From a virus: a stretch of DNA of 23,709 nucleotides. Numbering within the stretch: the first letter of the stretch is position 1; the number at the start of each line of letters is the position of its first letter. The notes beneath the pieces were generated by a model. The model saw only the letters and a list, made by a program, of their open reading frames with translations, was not told the DNA's origin and made no database searches. Positions 4,817 to 11,863 of the stretch are shown here, one piece after another. The stretch covers positions 1-23,709 of the IMG/VR virus record IMGVR_UViG_3300032083_002076; one strand, written 5' to 3'. The translations under genes and the position numbers were made by a program.

Positions 4817-5897
4817 CTTCACTTAAACCTGGATTTTCTTGTTGTCCTCTATCCCATTCTATCATTATTTTATTAAGTGGAATAAGACCTTTTTCATATG
4901 CCTTTTCTATAATTTTTCCATCTACTTTACTACCGGTTGACCTATCTACCAATTTAATTACATCTCTAATCTCTCTTGAGAATTTTATAAAAGCCATATC
5001 AAATTTTCTTAGTATCATACTAGCTTGTTTTTTTTGACCTTCATTTACGGATTCTTTTACACCCTTACCACCCATTTTTTTATAAAGCTTTATTAGATTT
5101 TTTAGATGGTCTTCATCTCTTGCATTAGTAACTCTACCTTGTTTCTTAATCTTCTTTTGAAACATTAGTATAGCATCTTTAATTTTATTTAGTTCCATAG
5201 CAGCTTCATTTACATCTTCTTTAATTCCTAATACCTTTGGCATTTTTAAAGTCATATCAACAAGTTCATCAGAAGTATATTTTTCCATAGCTTTCTGATA
5301 CTTCTTCATCTTTGGGTGATTGTAAATCTTCATAATAAGATTAGCAGTTTTACCGTTCATCTTTGTACCGGTAACATTACCATACTTATTTTGTTTAGCT
5401 AAGTTTTCAATAGATTTTAATACTTTTGAACTTTCATTCATTTGATATTCTCCAAATACCTCGTCTAATACTTCATCTATTATTGGATTGAAGTCAGGCA
5501 TATTATTTTCTTTTTTCAAACGACTTTTTTCAGCTCGTCCTCTATTTTTTGATTCTTTTTCAAATCCCACAATTTTTCCTCCCTTATGAGAAGCATCTTT
5601 ACCATCACCATTTCCATAAGTTCCTTTATCTCTATTATACTTATTTAATTCTGCTCTATACTTTTTAGACTTAGTGGATGATTGAAATTTTTTATATTCG
5701 TCTTTGTAATCTCTCTCTTCTTTTTTTATCGGTAAATCATCGTGTTTGGTTTTAGCATATTTTTTCACACTACCTTTCTTCATAGACTTAGCAGCATCTT
5801 GAGCATCTTTAGAAAATTTACCGGCAGGTTGTTCACCCTTTTGGATAGACCGAACAATTCCCATGAACTTCTGTTGTTTCTTGGAAACCGATGGCAT
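4809..5897 (-). CDS. Composite protein: KKQQKFMG (DUF3008-like) head, HNH-like remnant, three NE-bounded helical segments
   Basis: A 362-aa protein of joined parts. Residues 1-56 (MPSVSKKQQKFMGIVRSIQK, then KYAKTKHDDLP) match a short phage/bacterial protein I remember as DUF3008. Residues 62-129 (RDYKDEYKKFQ, GDGKDASHKGGK, NRGRAEKSR) look like the small HNH-related proteins of marine phages. The D-x-x-H-K is kept but the rest is shortened, so nuclease activity is doubtful. Residues 130-362 are three helical segments separated by MNE/SS (153-156), VNE/AA (229-232) and VNE/GQ (284-287). These could be cut sites for the prohead protease encoded just upstream, making it a small polyprotein (inference). 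A GAGGGG ribosome binding site overlaps the protease stop. Confidence 0.75.
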   Translation of the reverse strand: MPSVSKKQQKFMGIVRSIQKGEQPAGKFSKDAQDAAKSMKKGSVKKYAKTKHDDLPIKKEERDYKDEYKKFQSSTKSKKYRAELNKYNRDKGTYGNGDGKDASHKGGKIVGFEKESKNRGRAEKSRLKKENNMPDFNPIIDEVLDEVFGEYQMNESSKVLKSIENLAKQNKYGNVTGTKMNGKTANLIMKIYNHPKMKKYQKAMEKYTSDELVDMTLKMPKVLGIKEDVNEAAMELNKIKDAILMFQKKIKKQGRVTNARDEDHLKNLIKLYKKMGGKGVKESVNEGQKKQASMILRKFDMAFIKFSREIRDVIKLVDRSTGSKVDGKIIEKAYEKGLIPLNKIMIEWDRGQQENPGLSEDD

Positions 5898-5898
5898 T

Positions 5899-6489
5899 TT
5901 ATCCCCTCATTATAGAGTTAATAATAGACTCAATTTTGTTTTCTGATTTTGGTTGTTCTACACCTTCATTAACAGGTCTCATGAAAGCACCATGTGTAGA
6001 TGGATTTGATACGAAATCAAATGCAATAAGTTCAAAGTCAGGTTGAACTTGAACGGTGTCTGCTTCTTTCATTGGTTCTACTGAACCTAATCCTCTTGAA
6101 GAGATACCAAGTTTTATACCTGATTTAAATAATTCTTTTAAGATGTTTCCAGCAGGTGTTGATAGAACCTCAACAGTTCCTAACAAGTCATCACCATCCC
6201 AATGCATCTCAATAATATTATGTGAAGCATTGTTTAGATTAACAACAGAAGAATCAGGATGGTCTAACTCACCTAATGCTCTTCTTTCTGTTACTTGTTC
6301 TGATAGATATTTAGATACTTCTTTTAAAAGAACTTCTCTTGGATACACTCTACCATTTTGATTTTTGGATTCTGCTCTTTGTAAAACACCTTTTACAATT
6401 AACCGACCATCATTTTCTTTTATAGATTCATCAATTTTATTTCTTGATATTTCAAATGGTCTTACATCTACTAATAATTTTTTATTCAT
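5899..6489 (-). CDS. gp21: Prohead core protease (T4 gp21-like)
   Basis: A 196-aa protein with the T4 gp21 / herpesvirus-assemblin-like serine protease signature: NGRVYPREVL at 45-54, RALGELDHP with the presumed catalytic His77, ASHNIIEMHW at 88-97, and KLGISSRGLGSV with the presumed nucleophile Ser at 130-131, then the C-terminal core FELIAFDFVSNPSTHGA at 152-168. It would cleave scaffold, capsid and internal head proteins after (I/L)xE and then itself. A RPVNE/GVEQ motif at 171-178, just after the core domain, may be the self-cleavage site (inference). A ribosome binding site (AGGA) precedes the ATG. Its neighbours include many short proteins with similar motifs. Confidence 0.92.
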   Translation of the reverse strand: MNKKLLVDVRPFEISRNKIDESIKENDGRLIVKGVLQRAESKNQNGRVYPREVLLKEVSKYLSEQVTERRALGELDHPDSSVVNLNNASHNIIEMHWDGDDLLGTVEVLSTPAGNILKELFKSGIKLGISSRGLGSVEPMKEADTVQVQPDFELIAFDFVSNPSTHGAFMRPVNEGVEQPKSENKIESIINSIMRG

Positions 6490-6493
6490 TGTT

Positions 6494-6811
6494 TTATCCT
6501 ACGTTTCCTGTGTATACAAAAGTTACATCACCAGCAGCTCCACCGTTACTTGTCCAAGCAACTGGATTGATATCTAAACGAATGGGACCTCCAGCGGCGT
6601 TAGTTACTTGTGAACCACTTACATATGTTGAAAGACTTCCTGATTGATAGGCAAAAGAATAATTACCTATTTTATTAATTAAAATATAATTAGGTCTATC
6701 GTGTAAGGCTGGATATGGAGCTGGATTTGTTGATTGACCATGAGCACTCAAAGGTAATGCCTTTGGTTGTGATTTTAAGTTATTATTAGGATTTGCTTCA
6801 TACCTTGACAT
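6494..6811 (-). CDS. Small probable virion protein, unknown
   Basis: A 105-aa protein with a proline/asparagine-rich N-terminus (MSRYEANPNNNLKSQPKALP) and a beta-rich rest (NYILINKIGNYSFAYQSGSLSTYVSGS, then DVTFVYTGNVG), low in charge and rich in Gly, Ser and Asn. This resembles small head- or neck-surface proteins more than enzymes. The ATG directly follows, in the same frame, the TAA of the upstream gene. The seven-G tract that codes the end of that gene also acts as its ribosome binding site. No family recognised. Confidence 0.6.
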   Translation of the reverse strand: MSRYEANPNNNLKSQPKALPLSAHGQSTNPAPYPALHDRPNYILINKIGNYSFAYQSGSLSTYVSGSQVTNAAGGPIRLDINPVAWTSNGGAAGDVTFVYTGNVG

Positions 6812-7117
6812 TTATTTACCCCCCCAAGAGCTTCTCTTTACCCAAATATCAAAAAGAATATCAGAAACTTCTTTTCTTATTTGTTTTTTAATTTTATCTA
6901 AATCTTGTTTTGATACATCTTCATCTATAAATTTGTATCCTGTTTGTTTTTCAATATTTTTCTTTCTTTTCTTTTTCATCTTACCAAAAGCATATGGCGT
7001 TTGGTAAGCATCAACACTAGCAGTAGTAGTTATTTCTTTTAACTTTTTTTGAAATAGCTTACTAGCTAGTTCTTTAACTAAAGAATTAAATTTTACTGAG
7101 TTCTTTATCGAGTTCAT
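6812..7117 (-). CDS. Small conserved-looking phage protein with TASVDAYQTPYAF motif
   Basis: A 101-aa basic protein. A helical start (VKELASKLFQKKLKEIT) leads to TTTASVDAYQTPYAFGKMKKKRKK at about 31-54 and a helical C-terminus ending WVKRSSWGGK. From memory the 'TTT..v.gYqTPyAF' signature recurs in small proteins of marine T4-like phages encoded close to portal and protease, without a known role. The start overlaps the upstream gene by 32 bases. No other in-frame ATG is available, and GAG lies five bases before this one. It sits where T4 has its prohead core genes 67 and 68, which is suggestive only. Confidence 0.65.
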   Translation of the reverse strand: MNSIKNSVKFNSLVKELASKLFQKKLKEITTTASVDAYQTPYAFGKMKKKRKKNIEKQTGYKFIDEDVSKQDLDKIKKQIRKEVSDILFDIWVKRSSWGGK

Positions 7118-7931
7118 AGTATCTCAAAAGTTGAACAACTGAATTATCATCAGTTTGTTTTGATTCATTTAAACAAAACTTATCAGTACAATTAATTGCT
7201 TCTTGTAACTTTATTTTTAATACCTTATCCTTTACTTTCTTTACTTTGGAATTTAACTTTGTTTTAAGTTTTGGTATTTGAGTTTCTACAAATACAGAAA
7301 AGTTGTTGGTATTAGAGATATTACTAATGTATTCTTTAAGAACTTTCTTTTGTTCATCTGAAAGGTTTGTGTATTTGTTATTAAACTTTTCTAAAAGTGT
7401 TTTATAAGAAAGGATTCTTAAATCTTTATCTTTAAACTCTTTAGGTATATAAGATTTTTCTTTAGAATGCTTTAAAGTTGTTACATTTTCTATTATAATA
7501 AAATAACTTTCTGTTTTCTCGTCAGCACCCATTTCATTTATACCCTCAAACAACTTATATGTAGAGGCAAATACTTTATAATTTGGAAGTTTTGAACTGA
7601 AGAGTTGATTTACATCATAAGATTCTTTTATAGAAGCAATTGTATTGTACTTCTCTCTTCTTAATGTAGCATTATTTAAAAGATTTCTCTGTTTAATAAC
7701 TTCTGATAAGAAAAAATCAGCCTTCTTGTCTGATTTAAATTTTTTAGTCATCACTAAATTATACAAAGCCAATTCTTTACCCAACTCTGTATGTTCATTA
7801 AATTGTTTTTTAATGATTTTAAGAGCCGGTGACTCCTTCTTTTTGTTTAACACATCTACTGTTACTTGTCTTAGTAAGAACTCAAATAATAGTCCTGTGT
7901 TTCTTAATTTACTATGTTTAAATTTGCTCAT
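7086..7931 (-). CDS. Portal-adjacent helical protein, unknown (candidate prohead core component)
   Basis: A 281-aa lysine-rich, mainly helical protein starting MSKFKHSKLRNTGLLFEFLL. Notable segments are ELGKELALYNLVMTKKF at 49-65, RREKYNTIASIKESYD and YFIIIENVTTLK. I recall relatives with the same NTGLLFEFLLRQVT opening in marine T4-like phages, always near the portal gene, but no function. LNE/S at 254-257 and LQE/A at 242-245 fit the gp21 cut rule close to the C-terminus. It follows the portal gene after a 72-base gap that may hold a promoter. Membership in the prohead core is inferred from position. Confidence 0.7.
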   Translation of the reverse strand: MSKFKHSKLRNTGLLFEFLLRQVTVDVLNKKKESPALKIIKKQFNEHTELGKELALYNLVMTKKFKSDKKADFFLSEVIKQRNLLNNATLRREKYNTIASIKESYDVNQLFSSKLPNYKVFASTYKLFEGINEMGADEKTESYFIIIENVTTLKHSKEKSYIPKEFKDKDLRILSYKTLLEKFNNKYTNLSDEQKKVLKEYISNISNTNNFSVFVETQIPKLKTKLNSKVKKVKDKVLKIKLQEAINCTDKFCLNESKQTDDNSVVQLLRYYELDKELSKI

Positions 7932-8003
7932 ATAATATTTTCCAAAGTATTTTGATACAATTATTCATATATAAATATAACAGAATTTAGATAAAGTAGG
8001 TAA
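7932..8003 (-). promoter_or_regulatory. AT-rich 72-base gap, possible promoter
   Basis: This is one of only four gaps over 40 bases in the window. On the transcribed strand it reads TTATATTTATATATGAATAAT and similar, so a -10-like element is easy to find but not distinctive. The exact T4 late-promoter octamer TATAAATA lies at 7970-7977, on the plus strand, opposite to the genes. No hairpin with a U run is seen. GGAAAAT before the ATG at 7931 is a modest ribosome binding site. Confidence 0.25.
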
Positions 8004-9770
8004 TTACTCTTTTATTATGTTATCTTCACTCAACAAAGATGATTTCTTTTTAGGAAATTTTTCTTTGAGTCTATCTAGTATTCCCTCTCTAGCAATTACC
8101 GTACTAGCTTTTGATGTAGCAAGTGGAGATTTACCTTTAAACTCTCTTTTCCCATAGGACCTGTCTGTATCCTTTAAACTATCATGTCCATACTTATCTT
8201 TCATAGTATCTCTGTCTTTAAAAGAATCTTTTTTACTACCACCCCAATCACCTTTTCTGCTTACTGAAAAGTCATCATCTTCATCTTCATTATCTTCTTG
8301 TGGTGCTGGTTCTTTAGCAGGATCACTTCCTTCTGATTCTATTTGCTCTAATCTAAACTTTTGTTTTGTATCATCTACAATACCTTCATAAATGTCAATT
8401 TGTTTCTTTTCAGAAAAATCAAATATATTATCATAAATCCACTCTCTTGAAAATAACTTTGTTTCCATAGCTTTTTCAGCTGCTTCTATTTGTTGGTTTA
8501 ACAACTCAAGTTTTTCTTGCTCATGAATCATAGATGGATTTTGTAACTCTAAACTAAAGTCAATTAAATCAGAATCATTAAATCCTTGTGAATAAAGATG
8601 AACAATACCAATCTTAGTTAATTCACTTACAATAATTTTTTGTAATCTTTCTATTGTTCTAGCAAATCTTACATCTTCAGCAGCCAATGTAGCTTTACCA
8701 CCACTTAAACCTTCTTCATATCCTAAGAAAGCCTTTGGTATTCTTAAACTAGCCATCAACTTGTTTCTTAGATATTCTATGTCATCTATTTGGTCATTAT
8801 TAGAAAGACCTTGTAATGTATCTATCTGTGTTCCACTATCTCCACCACGAACTGGCAGAAAAAAGTCTTCAGTAACAGATTCTACATTATATTTTAAGTT
8901 ATATTCACCTGTTTTTTGGTCAATAACAGGAGTTTTCTTCATCTTGTTGATGATTTTTTGCATAAACTGTTCAACTTCTCTTGGTGGTATGTTTCCAACA
9001 TCTATCTTGAACACTCTTTTCTCTGGTGCTCTCATGATACGGTGAATTAACATAGCATCTTCCATAAGAGTTAATTGTTTAAATATTTTTCTTCCGTTTT
9101 CTAATAAAGAACGACCATATGGTAAAAAGTTTGTATCAGATAATACACGGAAGTGTGCTATCTCATAGTTTTCTTTTATTTCTTTTTTATTATCTTCAAC
9201 TTCAAACTGAATAAGTTGTGGGTTAGCAGGATCGTGGTCTTCTAATCTAGTAATATCATAAGCAGAAATAGGTTTTACATTTACTACTCCGTATTTATCA
9301 ACAATATCCAACTGAAGATAAAAGTCTCCATACTTAGTCATATTACGAATCCAACTCCATAAGTTAAATTCAATATTTATAACATCATAAAATAAATTGT
9401 GTAAAATCTTTTGAACTTGACTATTTTCACTTTTTACTTTAAGTATTTCACCCTCAATATTATCAACGGTTGATTCATCTGAATATATGTCAAGAGCAGA
9501 AGCAATAATCGGGTCTTGATCCATTAACTCATAATCTTTAAATAAGTCATGTTTTCTTATTTCATAAGCAGCTCTTCTATTTTGAGCGGTTGCATATGGA
9601 TTTGAATAATTGTTTTGTATCATCCGATTATATCGGTCAACAAAATTTGATGTCAAACTTGTTTGTGAGTAGTCTAAATCTTTTACTACCAATCTATTAT
9701 CATCAGCTTTTCTGATGATAACATTAGATTGAAATAATCTACCAAGTCTTGTAAATAAATTGTCTGCCAT
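8004..9770 (-). CDS. gp20: Portal vertex protein (T4 gp20-like)
   Basis: A 588-aa protein, close to the length of T4 gp20 (about 520 aa) plus a charged tail. Recognisable segments in order are DQDPIIASALDIYSDEST (about 84-101), YGDFYLQLDI (about 146-155), the strongly conserved RIMRAPEKRVFKIDVGNIPP (about 244-263) with the stem helix after it, EDFFLPVRGGDSGTQIDTLQG, and LRNKLMASLRIPKAFLGYEEG. It forms the dodecameric ring that starts prohead assembly, holds the terminase during packaging and later joins the neck. Residues after about 490 (EDNEDEDDDFSVSRKGDW and on) are hydrophilic and probably disordered. It starts three bases after the terminase stop, whose GGGG acts as the ribosome binding site. 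Confidence 0.95.
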   Translation of the reverse strand: MADNLFTRLGRLFQSNVIIRKADDNRLVVKDLDYSQTSLTSNFVDRYNRMIQNNYSNPYATAQNRRAAYEIRKHDLFKDYELMDQDPIIASALDIYSDESTVDNIEGEILKVKSENSQVQKILHNLFYDVINIEFNLWSWIRNMTKYGDFYLQLDIVDKYGVVNVKPISAYDITRLEDHDPANPQLIQFEVEDNKKEIKENYEIAHFRVLSDTNFLPYGRSLLENGRKIFKQLTLMEDAMLIHRIMRAPEKRVFKIDVGNIPPREVEQFMQKIINKMKKTPVIDQKTGEYNLKYNVESVTEDFFLPVRGGDSGTQIDTLQGLSNNDQIDDIEYLRNKLMASLRIPKAFLGYEEGLSGGKATLAAEDVRFARTIERLQKIIVSELTKIGIVHLYSQGFNDSDLIDFSLELQNPSMIHEQEKLELLNQQIEAAEKAMETKLFSREWIYDNIFDFSEKKQIDIYEGIVDDTKQKFRLEQIESEGSDPAKEPAPQEDNEDEDDDFSVSRKGDWGGSKKDSFKDRDTMKDKYGHDSLKDTDRSYGKREFKGKSPLATSKASTVIAREGILDRLKEKFPKKKSSLLSEDNIIKE

Positions 9771-9773
9771 GTT

Positions 9774-11357
9774 TTACCCCAATAGCCAAGTTAAGTCTTC
9801 TTCTTCATTTTCATTAATTTTTATTTTATATGGATTATGTTTAGGAACATTGTTTGATGTCATTACTGCTGAGTTTCCATTTAAACTTCCAATAGAACTT
9901 ACCAAACTACTTTGAAATTCGTTTCTTTCTGATTGAATACGAATCGCAGTATCCCTAATCCATAGTAAAATAGAATAAGACATAACAAGGTCATCATTAT
10001 ATCCTTCTAATGCTTCGGTCTTACTATTCTTATATATAAATACAAAAAGTTCATCAATTAAACGAGTTGATTTTATCTTTACCATCTTTTCTCTGGTATA
10101 TTCTTCCATCTTAGCAATAATCAACGGTTTAGACTTCATAGTTGTTGTGAAACCTGGTATCTTGTTTCTATCTATTTGTCTATATCTGTTTGTATGTTGA
10201 ACATCTTCATCTACAATAAGGTGATTTTTTTCTTGATAAAAAAGATTTTCATATCCTCTATCAATAATTGTTTGTAATGTAGCCCAACCTATGTTATTGT
10301 TTTCCACAACAAGTAAGGCATCATTGTATTTTGTAGCTAACTCAATTAAAAAGTTTCCAAATTCGGTTGTTCCTAACTGACCTTTGTATTCTGCTACTTG
10401 TTCCATTTCTTCTATATCAAATACTTGAGCAGTGCTGTAATCAGTTCCATCTCCTCTAGCAACATCAGCACTAACCAAGTATTTTTTAGCATAATCTGGA
10501 TATCCCCATATCCATAAGTTTCTATCAAACCCACTCTTCTCACTTGGCTCACAACATACATTATCTTTATACCAACCCAATATAAGAGGATCAACAACTG
10601 AACGACCAGAACTTAAAAAGTCAGCATCACATTCTTGAGCAGCTTTACTAGGTCCTAATATTTTATCTTGTTCATCTCTCCAACTCTGGTCTCTTTCAGG
10701 ATGGTCTGTCCAATGAAGTTTGATTGTATTAAATTTATTTGTTCCATCTTTAGCATCCATCCAAGTTTTGTGAAACCAATTACCCACACCATTAGGTGTT
10801 GATATACCGATACAACGACCACCAGTAGCAAGTGTCTGTTGAGCGGCAGTCCAGATAATATCAATCTTATCAATGAAAGCAGCCTCATCAAGTATTAGTA
10901 GAGACAAAGCTTCAGAACGACCAGCAGACTCATTAGAAGCAATAGCTTTTATCTGACTTCCGTTCTTAAATATAAGTGAAAGTTTGTTGTTTTCCACAAT
11001 AGCAGTTTTTAACCAATTAGGTAAACCCTCATACATAATACGGACTTTTGTTACCAAGTTTTTTGCTGTATCTTTTGATGTAGCAATACATAGGATGTTT
11101 TTATCATTGTGAAATAACATCATCCATAAAGCATAAGCAGCACTTAGGGTTGATATACCTAACTGACGAGATTTTAGTACAACATTATAGTCGTGTTTCT
11201 CAAACTCATCTAATACATCATACTGATAAGGATAAAGTTTAAACTTTATCTTACCTCGTTGTGGATGTTGGATAGTACAAAACTCATTGATAAAGTAACT
11301 AGGACTTTTAGCACACTTTACATAGTTTTGTTTTATCGCTTGTTTTAAGTTACTCAT
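9774..11357 (-). CDS. terL: Large terminase subunit (T4 gp17-like)
   Basis: A 527-aa DNA-packaging motor with both domains complete. The ATPase has a variant Walker A SRQLGIST (63-70), Walker B LLILDEAAF (153-161, with Asp157 and Glu158), and the coupling motif GISTPNG (184-190). The RNase H-like nuclease shows Asp298 (VSADVARGDGTD), Glu352 (VVENNN) and the C-terminal acidic pair in YNDDLVMSY (453-460). It would pump DNA through the portal encoded next and cut concatemers. It starts inside an ATGA overlap with the zinc-finger gene. T4 places tail sheath and tube genes between terminase and portal; here the two are directly adjacent. Confidence 0.97.
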   Translation of the reverse strand: MSNLKQAIKQNYVKCAKSPSYFINEFCTIQHPQRGKIKFKLYPYQYDVLDEFEKHDYNVVLKSRQLGISTLSAAYALWMMLFHNDKNILCIATSKDTAKNLVTKVRIMYEGLPNWLKTAIVENNKLSLIFKNGSQIKAIASNESAGRSEALSLLILDEAAFIDKIDIIWTAAQQTLATGGRCIGISTPNGVGNWFHKTWMDAKDGTNKFNTIKLHWTDHPERDQSWRDEQDKILGPSKAAQECDADFLSSGRSVVDPLILGWYKDNVCCEPSEKSGFDRNLWIWGYPDYAKKYLVSADVARGDGTDYSTAQVFDIEEMEQVAEYKGQLGTTEFGNFLIELATKYNDALLVVENNNIGWATLQTIIDRGYENLFYQEKNHLIVDEDVQHTNRYRQIDRNKIPGFTTTMKSKPLIIAKMEEYTREKMVKIKSTRLIDELFVFIYKNSKTEALEGYNDDLVMSYSILLWIRDTAIRIQSERNEFQSSLVSSIGSLNGNSAVMTSNNVPKHNPYKIKINENEEEDLTWLLG

Positions 11358-11848
11358 ATTTTATTTAAACCTTGTTCGTGGTTTCCAATAGCTTTTGCTA
11401 CTGTTTCATCAAATGGACTATCTGCTTTTTTTATACCATCCATTTCAGATTCATATTCGGCAAGAACGGCTTCCCATCTTTTTTCTTCTTGTTCTTTTAC
11501 CCAATCTTTCCATTTAGTAGTTCCACTTCTTTTATCTTCTCTTTTCAATTTCATCTCAAAATCTATTTGACAATACTTACATTTTTTAAATCTATTATAA
11601 GTTTGTTGGTCAACTGTTTTAAGAATTAGTTTTTCACAATCATCACATTTGTCAAATCCTTTTGGTGGAATCTTGGTAATTTGTTGTCTTTTACCATCTA
11701 CTTTAGTAAATTTTCTACCACTTGCTTCTTCCCAAATCTCACCTTCTTTTCTCATTTCAATAGTTTTTCCGGTGTATCCAATTCGTGGAGTTCCTTTACC
11801 ACCAACACCAGCTATTAACTTTTTTACTTTCTCTATATTTCTACCCAT
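11354..11848 (-). CDS. Zinc-finger protein upstream of terL, unknown
   Basis: A 164-aa hydrophilic protein. A small beta-rich N-terminal part (GKTIEMRKEGEIWEEASGRKF) is followed by a likely zinc site, CDDC at 68-71 and CKYC at 90-93 (CX2C-X18-CX2C), and then a long charged helix (KWKDWVKEQEEKRWEAVLAEYESEM). It overlaps terL by four bases. T4 encodes its small terminase (gp16) at this spot, and a coiled helix plus a nucleic-acid-binding finger could do such a job. However, it shows no similarity to gp16 that I can see, so the small-terminase idea is positional inference only. Confidence 0.7.
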   Translation of the reverse strand: MGRNIEKVKKLIAGVGGKGTPRIGYTGKTIEMRKEGEIWEEASGRKFTKVDGKRQQITKIPPKGFDKCDDCEKLILKTVDQQTYNRFKKCKYCQIDFEMKLKREDKRSGTTKWKDWVKEQEEKRWEAVLAEYESEMDGIKKADSPFDETVAKAIGNHEQGLNKI

Positions 11849-11863
11849 AATATAACCTCTAAT

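Noticed and set aside
7932-8003. tRNA gene in the 72-base gap
   Set aside because: The size fits, but it is almost pure AT and lacks cloverleaf arms and a TTC T-loop; no tRNA was seen in the other gaps either.
10412-10891. Short minus-strand open frames inside terL in other frames
   Set aside because: Hydrophobic low-complexity shadows of a complete terminase gene; two overlapping genes in one place have no support.
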